Below are positions 32,177 through 41,270 of a stretch of 64,000 bases of DNA, in pieces. The notes under the pieces are model-generated. The model did not search any database. It was not told the origin of the DNA and worked only from the letters and a program-made list of their open reading frames with translations. How positions within the stretch are numbered: the first letter of the stretch is position 1; every line of letters begins with the position of its first letter. The position numbers and the translations under genes were made by a program. The stretch comes from Klenkia soli (lineage in GTDB: Bacteria; Actinomycetota; Actinomycetes; Mycobacteriales; Geodermatophilaceae). The stretch spans positions 62,001-126,000 of the forward strand of contig NZ_FNIR01000001.1 in NCBI RefSeq assembly GCF_900103975.1, written 5' to 3'.

Positions 32177-32904
32177 CCGCCCACGGTACGACGACGGGCC
32201 GACAGACCGAGGAACAGCCCGCCCAGGCCGGCCAGCAGCCCGAGACCGCCGAGCACCAGCGCGGTCACGGCCAGCCCGTCGCCGCCGTCGTCCGCGGTCG
32301 AGGTGGCTGCCGGGTCGGTCCCCGTCGAGGTGTCGCCCGAGCCGTGGGCGTCGTCGGCCGCGGCGTCGGACCCGGTCAGGCTCAGCACCGGTGCGGGGTA
32401 CTGCGGCTCGGTCTGGCCCTCGACGGTCGGCTCGATCCAGGCCGCCTCGCTGCCGTCGCTGTAGGTCTGCACGGCGCTGAAGCTGATGCTGTCGGCGTCC
32501 GGGAACGGACCGCCGAGCAGCCGGAACTCCTGGAACTGCCCCGGGGCGATGCCGCCGCCGTCGGCCGCGGTGAACTGCACGACGCTGACCGCCTCGGTGA
32601 TCGTGTCGCCGTCGGCCTCGACCGGCGGGTCGAGCTGGGTGGTGGTCGGCGTGATGGTCCACCCGGCGACCGGCTCGGCCTGCACGAAGGTCAGCGGGGT
32701 GTCGGTCGGCAGCTGGATCCGCAGGGAGACGGTGCTGGCCGTGTCGCTCTCGTTGGGCACCCGGAAGGTCATGACGCCGTAGCCACCGGGGGTGGCGTCG
32801 TCGGAGGACACCCGGACGTGCGCCGAGGCGATGCCGGTGCCGGCGGCCAGAGCGGTCGCGGTCGCCACGGCCAGGACGGCGGCGCGGCGGAGGGTGCGGG
32901 ACAT
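32173..32904 (-). CDS. YcnI family copper-binding membrane protein (DUF1775)
   Basis: 243 residues. Signal peptide ending IASAHV, so that a histidine becomes the mature N-terminus, as in YcnI where it binds copper. The DUF1775 domain covers about residues 28-170 with FRVPNESDTASTVSL and VAGWTITPTT. A threonine/aspartate linker, one C-terminal membrane helix and a basic tail follow. AGGAG stands five bases before the ATG. It lies between CopCD and Sco1, the usual company of this family. Confidence 0.92.
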   Translation of the reverse strand: MSRTLRRAAVLAVATATALAAGTGIASAHVRVSSDDATPGGYGVMTFRVPNESDTASTVSLRIQLPTDTPLTFVQAEPVAGWTITPTTTQLDPPVEADGDTITEAVSVVQFTAADGGGIAPGQFQEFRLLGGPFPDADSISFSAVQTYSDGSEAAWIEPTVEGQTEPQYPAPVLSLTGSDAAADDAHGSGDTSTGTDPAATSTADDGGDGLAVTALVLGGLGLLAGLGGLFLGLSARRRTVGG

Positions 32905-32934
32905 GGATCTCCTTCTGAGTGGGGTGTCCGCAGG

Positions 32935-34665
32935 TCAGCGGACGGGGAACGTGGTGCTGGCGGTGAGCGCGGTGAACTCGTCCAGCCGGACGCTGACCGT
33001 CACCGTCCAGGTGCCGGCCGTGGGGATCGCGGCGTCGCCGATCGAGTGGCCGGGGCCGGCGGGCTGGAGGGCGACGTCGAGCGGGCCGATCTGCTGGTCG
33101 GCCTCGGTGAGGGTGACCCGCAACGACTGCGGCTGGGCCAGCTGGCCGGTGGCGTCGAGGAGGTAGACGTGCAGCACGTTGGCGCCCGGGCGGGCCGGGT
33201 CCAGCGACAGCTGCACGCTGCCGTCGGTGCCGGTGGCGCTCTGCAGCGGCAGCGTGACGTCGACCGGCTGCGCGACGGCCGCCTTCGCCGGCGGGGTGCC
33301 CACCAGCACCGCGGACAGCGCGAGCACGACGGCCGCGACGGCGACCTCGAGCAGCACCGACCGGCGGAACGGCGCGGTGTCGGACACCACCGCCTCGCTG
33401 CGCTGCGCTGCGGCGTCGACCTCCTCGGCGCTGGACTGCTCGGCGCTGAACGCGTGCGCGACGACCCGGCGTCGGCCGGGCCGGGGCGCGCCCAGGCGCT
33501 GCTGCACCCACACCCGGCTCACCCCGGCCACGGCCAGCAGCGCCAGGACCAGGACCAGCTTCGCCACGAGCACCCAGCCGTACGTCGTGGAGACCAGCGC
33601 CTCGGGCGAACCCACCTCGCGGACGGACTGCACGACCCCGGTGACCACGAGCGCGGCCACCGACCCGGCGGCCAGCCGGCTGTAGCGCGGCAGGGCGGTG
33701 GCCAGCTCGCCGGCCGGGGTGCCCGGCCGCAGGACGACGGCCAGCAGCACGACCAGCCCGCCCAGCCAGACGGTCATCGCCGCCACGTGCACCGAGGTGA
33801 CGACGACGGCCAGCCCCGGCAGCGAGCCGGCGACGGGGTGCCCGGTCGCGGCGGTGCTCACCACCAGGCCCAGGCCCAGCACCCCGCCGGCGACCAGCCA
33901 CGGCGTCCCGGGAGCCGACCGCGGGGGGCGGAGGGCGACGAGCGCGGCCAGCGCCGCCACCAGCCCGACCCGGACGAGGAGGGTCACCCCGTACGTCGAG
34001 GCCAGGGTCGTGCCCAGCAGCTGCGGGTCGACCAGGCCGGCCACCCCGACGGCGGCCGCGTAGGGGCCCTGCAGCAGGAAGGAGAGCAGTCCGCCGACGC
34101 CGACCGCGCCCAGCCCGACCACGACGTACCGCTGCGCACGCCGGGACGCCCACCCCGCCGGCCAGCACAGCGCGAGGAACACCGGGATGCCCACCCCGAG
34201 CGCCAGCCCGGCGTAGCCCAGCCAGCGGGCGACCGGCAGCAGCGCGCCCACGACCGGGTCGACACCGGACCCGGCCTCGACGTCGGTCGCGGGGGTCAGC
34301 TCGCCGTCGCCGACCACGAAGGCGTAGGCACCCGACACCGGGTGCGAGTCGGCCGAGACGACCCGCCAGGTCACCACGTAGCTGGCGTCGGGCAGATCCC
34401 CGCGCAGCGGGATGGTCAGGATGTCGTCGGTGACCGCCGCGCCACCGGTGTCCACCCGGTCGCCGCCGGCACCCAGCACCCGGGCGTAGCCGGCACCCAG
34501 CGAGACGTTCTCGTCGAACTGCAGGGTCACCTCGGCGGGCGCGGTGTCGAGCCGGGCGCCGTCCGAGGGCGAGCTGGTGACCAGCGTGGCGTGCGCGCTG
34601 GCGGGGCCGGCGCCGACCAGCAGCAGCCCCACCCCGGAGAGGAGGACCAGGAGCACCCGCCTCAC
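32935..34665 (-). CDS. CopC-CopD fusion copper resistance/transport protein (YcnJ-like)
   Basis: 576 residues. Signal peptide, then a CopC domain beginning AHATLVTSSPSDGARL, with the copper-binding N-terminal histidine and the later WRVVSADSHPVSGAYAF; next a CopD domain of about eight helices (for example VTSVHVAAMTVWLGGLVVLL); finally a 130-residue extracytoplasmic domain of YtkA-like type (DVTLPLQSATGTDGSVQLSLD ... TWTVTVSVRLDEF). GTG 34665 overlaps the anti-sigma gene's stop (GTGA). Likely copper import for oxidase assembly. Confidence 0.92.
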   Translation of the reverse strand: MRRVLLVLLSGVGLLLVGAGPASAHATLVTSSPSDGARLDTAPAEVTLQFDENVSLGAGYARVLGAGGDRVDTGGAAVTDDILTIPLRGDLPDASYVVTWRVVSADSHPVSGAYAFVVGDGELTPATDVEAGSGVDPVVGALLPVARWLGYAGLALGVGIPVFLALCWPAGWASRRAQRYVVVGLGAVGVGGLLSFLLQGPYAAAVGVAGLVDPQLLGTTLASTYGVTLLVRVGLVAALAALVALRPPRSAPGTPWLVAGGVLGLGLVVSTAATGHPVAGSLPGLAVVVTSVHVAAMTVWLGGLVVLLAVVLRPGTPAGELATALPRYSRLAAGSVAALVVTGVVQSVREVGSPEALVSTTYGWVLVAKLVLVLALLAVAGVSRVWVQQRLGAPRPGRRRVVAHAFSAEQSSAEEVDAAAQRSEAVVSDTAPFRRSVLLEVAVAAVVLALSAVLVGTPPAKAAVAQPVDVTLPLQSATGTDGSVQLSLDPARPGANVLHVYLLDATGQLAQPQSLRVTLTEADQQIGPLDVALQPAGPGHSIGDAAIPTAGTWTVTVSVRLDEFTALTASTTFPVR

Positions 34666-35306
34666 GCGAGCACCCGCACCCCGGCGGTCGCCCGCGAGCT
34701 GCGGCCTCGGCGGTCCCGCCAGGCCACGGTCGCGGTCAGCAGCACCCCGGCGACCAGCAGCAGGTGGCCGACGGCCCGGTCGGCGTGCACGTGCCCGGCG
34801 TCCAGGTCGGCCACGGTCATGACGGTCAGCACCACGGTGAAGGTGACCAGGAAGGGCAGCGCCCCCGGCGCCAGGCGGGGGGCGGCGGCGCAGGCGAGGA
34901 ACGCCACGGCCAGGCCGAGGTTCCAGGCGCCGGTCTCGTGCGCCATGTGCACCGGCGCGCTCATGGCGCCCGCCCCGTCCAGCAGGGACGGCGTGGCCAA
35001 CCCGATCTGGGCCACCCCCACGGCCAGCAGCGCCAGCCGCAGCGCCGTCGTCACCAGCCGGGAACGGGCGGCCGCGGCGGCGCCGGGCAGCCGGGCCGGC
35101 AGCGCGGCCAGCACCGTCGCGGTGAGGTCGGGGACCGCCGGCGCGGGGGCCAGCCGGGCCCGCCGGGTCACCGACGCGGCGGTCGACTCCCAGGCCGCGC
35201 AGGCCGGGCACCGGTCCAGGTGCTCGTCCAGGGCGGCCACCGGGACCGGGGAGCCCTCGCCGTCCATCCGGGCCGAGGCCGCCTCGCGGAAGCGTTCGCA
35301 GTGCAT
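34662..35306 (-). CDS. zf-HC2 anti-sigma-like membrane protein
   Basis: 214 residues. The N-terminal zinc-finger anti-sigma motif reads MHCERFREAASARMDGE ... LDEHLDRCPACAAW (HxxxCxxC). Five to six helices follow, more than a classical anti-sigma factor has, including a histidine-rich VADLDAGHVHADRAVGHLLL loop that might bind metal. Divergent from an ECF sigma factor with 45 bases between starts, and first in the CopCD-YcnI-Sco1 chain. I infer that it restrains that sigma factor in response to copper or redox state. Confidence 0.82.
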   Translation of the reverse strand: MHCERFREAASARMDGEGSPVPVAALDEHLDRCPACAAWESTAASVTRRARLAPAPAVPDLTATVLAALPARLPGAAAAARSRLVTTALRLALLAVGVAQIGLATPSLLDGAGAMSAPVHMAHETGAWNLGLAVAFLACAAAPRLAPGALPFLVTFTVVLTVMTVADLDAGHVHADRAVGHLLLVAGVLLTATVAWRDRRGRSSRATAGVRVLA

Positions 35307-35351
35307 GACGTCCTAGTCGCCGGACCGGTCCCCCCGGTTCCCGGCGTCCGC

Positions 35352-35933
35352 ATGGCCGACGTCACAGGTCAGACTGGTCGGGTGGATCACCCCGTCGACG
35401 AGCTGGCCCGCGTCGCCGCGGCCGCCGCCGCGGGCGACCCGTTGGCCGCCGCCGCCCTGGTGCGGGCGACCCAGGCCGACGTCTGGCGGCTGTGCGCGCA
35501 CCTGGGCGACCGGCAGTCCGCCGACGACCTCACCCAGGAGACCTTCCTGCGCGCCTTCGGCTCGCTGCACCGGTTCGCCGGCCGCTCCACGGTGCGCACC
35601 TGGCTGCTGTCGATCGCCCGCCGCACCTGCGCCGACGCCATCCGCAGCAAGAAGCGGCGCCGGCTGACCCTGGTCGGCGACGACGACCTGCTCGAGCGCC
35701 CCGACACCGTCGACCGGGTGGCCGAGGGGGCCGCCGTCGACGACCTGCTGGCCCGGCTGCACCCCGACCGGCGCGAGGCGTTCGTGCTGACCCAGCTCAT
35801 GGGGCTGCCCTACGCCGAGGCCGCCGACGTCGCGGGGGTGCCCGTGGGCACCATCCGCTCCCGGGTGGCCCGGGCCCGGGCCGACCTCGTGGCCCAGCTG
35901 GACGCGGGATCGGCGGACGCCGCGCTCGGGTAG
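35352..35933 (+). CDS. ECF RNA polymerase sigma factor
   Basis: About 193 residues from ATG 35352, or 183 from GTG 35382. Region 2 is AHLGDRQSADDLTQETFLRAF, with a WLLSIARRTCADAIR core-binding helix; region 4 is LHPDRREAFVLTQLMGLPYAEAADVAGVPVGTIRSRVARARADL. Paired head to head with the zf-HC2 anti-sigma gene. Its sequence resembles the mycobacterial SigC-type group. Copper-linked control of the divergent operon is inference. Confidence 0.88.
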   Translation: MADVTGQTGRVDHPVDELARVAAAAAAGDPLAAAALVRATQADVWRLCAHLGDRQSADDLTQETFLRAFGSLHRFAGRSTVRTWLLSIARRTCADAIRSKKRRRLTLVGDDDLLERPDTVDRVAEGAAVDDLLARLHPDRREAFVLTQLMGLPYAEAADVAGVPVGTIRSRVARARADLVAQLDAGSADAALG

Positions 35934-35984
35934 GTGAACCCCCGATGAACGGTTGGTGACCACAAGGGGTCCTAAGCTCCGCGC

Positions 35985-36602
35985 GTGCCCTTCAGCCTGA
36001 CGCCCAAGGACTCGAGCTTCTACGAGATGTTCGCCGTCTCGGCGCGCAACCTCGTGGAGGCGACCGCCGTCCTCGGCGACTTCGTGCACGACCACGCGCG
36101 CCGCGAGGAGCTGGCCCGCAAGCTGCGCGACCTCGAGCACGCGGGCGACAACGCGACGCACGCGGTGTTCCGGCAGCTGAACTCCAGCTTCGTCACCCCG
36201 TTCGACCGCGAGGACATCTACGCCCTGGCCAGCGACCTGGACGACGTCATGGACGCCATCGAGGCCGCCGCCGACCTCGTCGTCCTCACCGGGCTGGGCA
36301 CGCTGCCCGCCGAGATGGGGCAGCAGGTCGCGCTGCTGCAGCGGTGCGCCCAGGTCACCGCAGACGCCATGCCCCGGTTGAAGGCGATGAAGGGGCTCTC
36401 GGACTACTGGATCGAGGTCAACAGCCTGGAGAACGAGGCGGACAAGCTCTACCGCCGGCTGCTCTCGCGGCTGTACTCCGGGGAGTTCGACGCGCTGGAG
36501 ATCCTGAAGCTCAAGGAGGTGGCCGACCAGCTCGAGGAGGCCGCCGACGCCTTCGAGCACGTGGCCAACGTCGTCGAGACCATCGCGGTCAAGGAGTCCT
36601 GA
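35985..36602 (+). CDS. DUF47/PhoU-like accessory protein of the Pit transporter
   Basis: 205-residue all-helical protein of the PhoU-like DUF47 family. Family-typical metal-site segments are visible: LRDLEHAGDNATH (ExxxD) and NSLENEADKLYRR, plus FDREDIYALASDLDDVMDAIEAAAD. Encoded seven bases before the Pit transporter, the classic pairing in which DUF47 modulates phosphate uptake. Start GTG 35985. Confidence 0.93.
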   Translation: MPFSLTPKDSSFYEMFAVSARNLVEATAVLGDFVHDHARREELARKLRDLEHAGDNATHAVFRQLNSSFVTPFDREDIYALASDLDDVMDAIEAAADLVVLTGLGTLPAEMGQQVALLQRCAQVTADAMPRLKAMKGLSDYWIEVNSLENEADKLYRRLLSRLYSGEFDALEILKLKEVADQLEEAADAFEHVANVVETIAVKES

Positions 36603-36609
36603 GCCCACC

Positions 36610-37611
36610 GTGGACGGGCTCTTCCTGGCGATGGTCGTCATCGTCGTCGTCGCGCTGGCCTTCGACTACACCAACGGCTTCCACGACGCGGCCAACTCGA
36701 TCGCCGTCGCCGTCTCCACCAAGGCCCTGACCCCGCGGGTCGCGCTCGCGCTGGCCGCGGTGATGAACCTGGTCGGGGCGCTGATCTCCACCGAGGTCGC
36801 CAAGACCGTCGGCGCCGGGATCATCGACACCCCGAGCGGCTCGGGCGGGCTGCAGATCGTGTTCGCGGCGCTCATGGGCGCGATCACCTGGAACCTGATC
36901 ACCTGGTACTTCGGGTTGCCCAGCTCGTCCTCGCACGCCCTCATCGGCGGCCTGGTCGGCGCCGCACTGGCCGCCGTCCACTCGGTGCAGTGGATGGGGA
37001 TCGTCGAGAAGGTCGTCGTCCCGATGGTGCTCTCGCCGCTGGTCGGGTTCGGGTTGGGCTACCTGTTCATGCTGGCCATCCTGTGGTCCTTCCGGAACGC
37101 GAACGTGACCCGGGCCAACCGCGGGTTCCGGTACGCCCAGATCGTCAGCTCCGCCACGATGGCGCTGGGCCACGGCCTGCAGGACGCCCAGAAGACGATG
37201 GGCATCATCACCCTCGCCCTGGTCACCTCCGGAGAGATCGACACCTTCGAGGTGCCGCTGTGGGTGATCCTGGCCGCGGCCCTGGCGATCAGCGCCGGCA
37301 CCTACGCCGGCGGCTTCCGGATCATGCGCACCCTGGGCCGCCGGATCATCCAGCTCACCCCCGCCGGCGGGTTCTCCGCGCAGACGGTGGCCTCGGCGGT
37401 CATGGTCACCACCGCGACGGTGTTCGCCGTCCCGGTGTCGACCACGCACATCACCACCACCTCGATCATGGGGGTGGGCGCGACCCGGCGGCTGTCGGCC
37501 GTGCGGTGGGGCGTGGCCGGGAACATCGTGGTGGCCTGGGTGTTGACGCTCCCGGCTGCCGGCGGCGTCGCCGCCGGGGTCTACTACGTCACGCACGCGA
37601 TCGTCGGCTGA
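36610..37611 (+). CDS. Inorganic phosphate transporter, PiT family
   Basis: Low-affinity, H+- or metal-coupled phosphate permease, 333 residues. Both PiT signature halves are present: FDYTNGFHDAANSIAVAVST near residue 17 and TVASAVMVTTATVFAVPVSTTH near residue 260, each with the conserved phosphate-site residues. About ten membrane helices. Immediately follows the DUF47 gene. Confidence 0.95.
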   Translation: MDGLFLAMVVIVVVALAFDYTNGFHDAANSIAVAVSTKALTPRVALALAAVMNLVGALISTEVAKTVGAGIIDTPSGSGGLQIVFAALMGAITWNLITWYFGLPSSSSHALIGGLVGAALAAVHSVQWMGIVEKVVVPMVLSPLVGFGLGYLFMLAILWSFRNANVTRANRGFRYAQIVSSATMALGHGLQDAQKTMGIITLALVTSGEIDTFEVPLWVILAAALAISAGTYAGGFRIMRTLGRRIIQLTPAGGFSAQTVASAVMVTTATVFAVPVSTTHITTTSIMGVGATRRLSAVRWGVAGNIVVAWVLTLPAAGGVAAGVYYVTHAIVG

Positions 37612-37624
37612 GCGAGGGGGGTCG

Positions 37625-39022
37625 GTGTCCGACCGCCTCGAACTCGGGACGCCGCCCGCGCGGTGGACGCTGCTGGCGACGGTCCTGGCCTCGGCCATGG
37701 CCTTCCTGGACAGCACCGCGGTCAACGTCGCGCTGCCGACCATCGGCACCGAGCTGGGCTCGTCGCTGTCGGGGCTGCAGTGGACGGTCACCGGCTACAC
37801 CCTCGCCCTGGCCGCGCTGATCCTGCTCGGCGGTGCGCTGGGCGACCGGTTCGGCCGGCGGCGGGTGTTCCTGGTCGGCGTCGTGTGGTTCGCCGCGACG
37901 TCGCTGCTGTGCGGGTTGGCCCCCTCGACCGGTCTGCTGGTCGCCGCCCGCGTGCTGCAGGGCATCGGCGGTGCGCTGCTGGTGCCGGGGTCGCTGTCGC
38001 TCATCCAGTCCTCGTTCGCCGCCGCCGACCGGGCGCGCGCGATCGGGCTCTGGTCCGGGCTGGGCGGCATCGCCGGGCTGGGTGGGCCGTTCCTGGCCGG
38101 GTTCCTGGTCGACGCCGTCAGCTGGCGGTGGGTGTTCCTGGTCAACGTGCCGCTGGCCGTCGCCGTCGTCGTGGTATCGCTGCGCCACGTGCCCGAGAGC
38201 CGCGACGCCGGCCACGACGGCCGGTTCGACGTCGCCGGGGCGGCGCTCACCGCCCTCGCCCTGGGCGGGGTGACCTACGCGCTCATCGACGCCGGGTCCG
38301 GGCCGGGCACCTGGGTCGCGCTGGCCGTCGGGCTGCTGGCCGGCACCGGGTTCGTCGTCCAGGAGCGGCGCGCGCCCGACCCGATGCTGCCGCTCGGGGT
38401 GTTCGCCGACCGGCAGTTCACCGGCGCCAACCTGACCACCCTGGCCGTCTACGGCGCGATGGGCGGGTTCTCGTTCTTCCTGGTGCTGCAGCTGCAGACC
38501 GTGCTGGGATACGACGCGCTGGCCGCCGGCGCCGCCGTCGTCCCCTCGATCCTGATCATCTCGCTGCTGTCCTCGCGGGCCGGCGCGCTGGCCGGCCGGA
38601 TCGGGCCGCGGCTGCCCATGACCGTCGGGCCGCTGGTCGCCGCGTCGGGGGTGCTCTACCTGTCCTTCGTCGAGGCCGGCACCCGCTGGGCCACCGGGGT
38701 GCTGCCGGGCTCGGTGCTGTTCGGGCTGGGCATGTCGCTCACGGTGGCCCCGCTGACGGCCACCGTCCTGGGTGCCGCACCCGACCACCTGGCCGGCGTG
38801 GCCAGCGGGGTCAACAACGCCGTGGCCCGGGCCGCGCAGCTGCTGGCGGTCGCCGCGCTCCCCCTGGTCGTGGGCCTGTCCGGCGACGACTACGCCCGCC
38901 CCGAGGCCCTCACCGACGGCTACGCGCTGGCGATGCGGCTGTGCGCCGGGCTCATCGCCGTCGGCGGTCTGGTGTCGCTGGTGACCATCCGCGCCGACGT
39001 CCTCGAGCCCGATCCCACCTGA
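37625..39022 (+). CDS. MFS transporter, DHA2 (14-helix) family
   Basis: Proton-coupled drug-type exporter of 465 residues. Motifs: AFLDSTAVNVALPTI in helix 1, LGGALGDRFGRRRVFLVG (motif A), GIGGALLVPGSLSLI (helix 4) and GPFLAGFLVDAVSWRWVFLVNVPLA (motif C). About 14 hydrophobic segments. GTG 37625 follows a G-rich ribosome site 13 bases after the Pit stop. Substrate unknown. Confidence 0.9.
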   Translation: MSDRLELGTPPARWTLLATVLASAMAFLDSTAVNVALPTIGTELGSSLSGLQWTVTGYTLALAALILLGGALGDRFGRRRVFLVGVVWFAATSLLCGLAPSTGLLVAARVLQGIGGALLVPGSLSLIQSSFAAADRARAIGLWSGLGGIAGLGGPFLAGFLVDAVSWRWVFLVNVPLAVAVVVVSLRHVPESRDAGHDGRFDVAGAALTALALGGVTYALIDAGSGPGTWVALAVGLLAGTGFVVQERRAPDPMLPLGVFADRQFTGANLTTLAVYGAMGGFSFFLVLQLQTVLGYDALAAGAAVVPSILIISLLSSRAGALAGRIGPRLPMTVGPLVAASGVLYLSFVEAGTRWATGVLPGSVLFGLGMSLTVAPLTATVLGAAPDHLAGVASGVNNAVARAAQLLAVAALPLVVGLSGDDYARPEALTDGYALAMRLCAGLIAVGGLVSLVTIRADVLEPDPT

Positions 39023-39073
39023 CGGGACGCCCCGTTCCCGCTCTTGTGCATCGAGCTGGTAGACATTGCACTC

Positions 39074-39169
39074 GTGTCGACGACCAGCCTGCTCCCGGGT
39101 GACCTCCTGGTGAGCCGCATCCACGTCGACCTCCTGCGGGTCACCACCACGGCCTGTCCGGCCGTCTGA
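39074..39169 (+). CDS. Cysteine-type leader peptide upstream of the TauE/SafE gene
   Basis: 31 codons: the middle LLVSRIHVDLLRVTT and a late TACPAV match the small leader peptides found upstream of actinobacterial sulfur genes (typically LLVSRxHxDLxRV..C). The late cysteine codon would let ribosome speed report Cys-tRNA supply. Starts GTG 39074 with no ribosome site close by, possibly leaderless. Ends 86 bases before the sulfite-exporter-type permease. Confidence 0.8.
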   Translation: MSTTSLLPGDLLVSRIHVDLLRVTTTACPAV

Positions 39170-39255
39170 TCGACCCGGGGCGACGACGCCCCCGTCCGGC
39201 GCGGGTGCGCAGCCGGACCCTCCCCCCAGCCAGATCCCCTCCCTGGAGCACTCCT

Positions 39256-40236
39256 GTGCGCACCCTGATCCTCTTCGCCCTCGTGGGCCTCGGCGCCCAG
39301 CTCGTCGACGGCAGCCTCGGCATGGGCTACGGCGTCACGTCGACGACCCTGCTGCTCGCCGTGGGCGCCAGCCCGGCCGCGGCGTCGGCCACGGCCCACC
39401 TCGCCGAGATCGGCACGAACCTCGCCTCCGGCGTCTCGCACTGGCGCTTCGGCAACGTCGACTGGAAGGTCGTCTGGAAGGTCGGCGTCCCGGGCGCGGT
39501 CGGCGCGGCCGCCGGCGCCACGTTCCTGTCCTCGCTGGACACCTCGGTGGCCGCCCCGCTGATGAACTCCATCCTGCTGGCCCTGGGCCTGTACGTGCTG
39601 ATCCGCTTCACCGTGCGCGGGCTGAACCGGCAGAACCTCGGCAAGCCCATGCGCAAGCGCTTCCTCGCTCCGCTGGGTCTGTTCGCCGGGTTCATCGACG
39701 CCACCGGCGGCGGCGGGTGGGGCCCGGTCGGCACCCCCGCGATCCTGGCCAGCGGACGCATGGAGCCCCGCAAGGTGATCGGCTCGATCGACACCTCCGA
39801 GTTCCTCGTCTCGGCCTCCGCGTCGGTGGCCTTCCTGCTCGCCCTCGGCTCGCAGGGCATCGAGCTGGTCTGGGTGCTCGGCCTGCTCGCCGGTGGTCTG
39901 GTCGCGGCCCCGATCGCCGCGTGGCTGGTGCGGCACGTGCCGCCGCGCCTGCTGGGCTCCGGTGTCGGCGGGATCATCGTGTTCACCAACACCCGGTCGC
40001 TGTTCAACGCCTTCGAGGTCGCCGACGCCGTCCGCTGGCCGGTCTACGCCGTCGTCGTCATCGCCTGGATCGGCGCGGTCGTGTACTCCTGGAAGCAGTA
40101 CCGCGCCGACACCGAGAACGAGTCGGTCGAGGCCGCCGCGAAGCTCGAGCAGGAGCGTCGCGACGCCCTGGTCGCCCAGCTGTCGGAGCAGGACGAGTCG
40201 GTCGGCGCCGGCCGCCCCCAGGCCCCTCGCGACTAG
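39256..40236 (+). CDS. TauE/SafE (TSUP) family sulfite/sulfonate permease
   Basis: 326 residues from GTG 39256, with GGAG eight bases upstream. Eight to nine membrane helices; family landmarks MGYGVTSTTLLLAVGASP, AEIGTNLASGVSHWRFGNVDW and FIDATGGGGWGPVGTPAILASG. A helical charged C-terminus follows (ESVEAAAKLEQERRDALVAQL). The family moves sulfite, sulfonates or related anions. The cysteine-type leader peptide upstream supports a role in sulfur metabolism and regulation by cysteine. Confidence 0.9.
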   Translation: MRTLILFALVGLGAQLVDGSLGMGYGVTSTTLLLAVGASPAAASATAHLAEIGTNLASGVSHWRFGNVDWKVVWKVGVPGAVGAAAGATFLSSLDTSVAAPLMNSILLALGLYVLIRFTVRGLNRQNLGKPMRKRFLAPLGLFAGFIDATGGGGWGPVGTPAILASGRMEPRKVIGSIDTSEFLVSASASVAFLLALGSQGIELVWVLGLLAGGLVAAPIAAWLVRHVPPRLLGSGVGGIIVFTNTRSLFNAFEVADAVRWPVYAVVVIAWIGAVVYSWKQYRADTENESVEAAAKLEQERRDALVAQLSEQDESVGAGRPQAPRD

Positions 40237-40244
40237 TACTCCCC

Positions 40245-40320
40245 TGCGTGATCATGGGGTTGTCGCCGGACGACGCGCCACGCTGGCGTGTCCACCGGCC
40301 GACAACCCCATGATCACGTC
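40245..40320. repeat. Palindromic intergenic element with GTGATCATGGGG ends
   Basis: GTGATCATGGGGTTGTCG and its reverse complement flank a central GC-rich 30-odd bases that can itself pair. It sits between two convergent genes, so it may also serve as a terminator, but its size and perfection suggest a dispersed REP-like element. Confidence 0.6.
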
Positions 40321-41270
40321 CGGAGGAGTGCGTTCTCCAGGTCGCCGGGCAAGCCGGGCAGCGTTCGGCCGGGCGGGGGTGCCGGGCGGCCGGCCCGCTG
40401 CAGCCAGGCCCAGGTGTCGGCCACCGACTCCTGCACCGGGCGGCTGGGCAGGCCGAGCTCTCGGGCCCGGGTGGTGCCGACGTCACAGGCGGTGACGGCG
40501 ACGTCGGCCGGCAGCCAGAACGGCAGGTGCTGCCACGGTTCCACCCCGGCCGCGAGCAGCTCGTCCTCGGGGACGACGACCTACTCCGCGTCGCCCCCGG
40601 TGACCTCGCGGCAGGTCTCCAGCAGACCGCCGAACGTGGTCATGCCGGCACGACCCGTGGTGTTCACCGGCCCCGACTCCCGCCCGCAGACCGCCACCAG
40701 CCAGCCCGCGAGGTCCCGGGCGTCGACCAGCGCGATCGGCTGGTCCAGGGCATCGGGGACGACGACCGGCCCGCCGGCAGCGATCCGCTCCAGCCACCAG
40801 CCGAGCCGGTGCAGCGGGTCGTGCGGACCCACCACCAGCCCGGCCCGCGCGGTCAGGAACCGGTTGCCGAACGCGGCACCCAGCACCCGCTCGGCGTGCG
40901 CCTTGACCGGCCCGTACTCGTCGGCGTCGGTGTCCCAGGTCGGCGCGTGCTCGCCGTGGATCGGCCCGGGCGGCCACCCGCGGTAGGCATTCAGGCTGCT
41001 CACGAAGGCGTACCCGACCGGGTCCAGCGCGGTCGCGTGCTCGGCGGCCGCCCGCGTCTGGCACGACGTGTCCACCACGAGTTCCGGAGCCCAGGCGAGC
41101 ACGGCCTCGGGCAGCGGGTCGTCGCGGTCGCCGCGGAAGGCCCGGACGCCGTCCGGTGGTTCGCCGGAGACACCGCGGGTCAGGGTGGCGACCTCGTGGC
41201 CGGCGTCGAGCGCCGCGGTGACCACGTGCCGGCCGAGGAAGTGGGTGCCGCCGAGGACGAGCAGTCGCAT
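40314..41270 (-). pseudogene. NAD-dependent epimerase/reductase interrupted by an in-frame amber codon
   Basis: SDR-type protein starting MRLLVLGGTHFLGRHVV (Rossmann motif) with SSLNAYRGWP and a YGPVKAHAE (YxxxK) catalytic pair. At 40581-40583 a TAG interrupts the frame after GGDAE. The same frame then continues at once with VVVPEDELLAAGVEPWQHLP and ends at 40314, exactly as the C-terminal domain of this family would. No shift is needed, so a single substitution (from TGG or CAG) would restore about 318 residues. The truncated 229-residue product keeps the catalytic domain. Substrate unknown. Confidence 0.75.

Noticed and set aside
40581-40583. Pyrrolysine or selenocysteine insertion at the TAG
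   Set aside because: TAG is not a selenocysteine codon, no pyl genes are visible, and the protein family does not use such residues.
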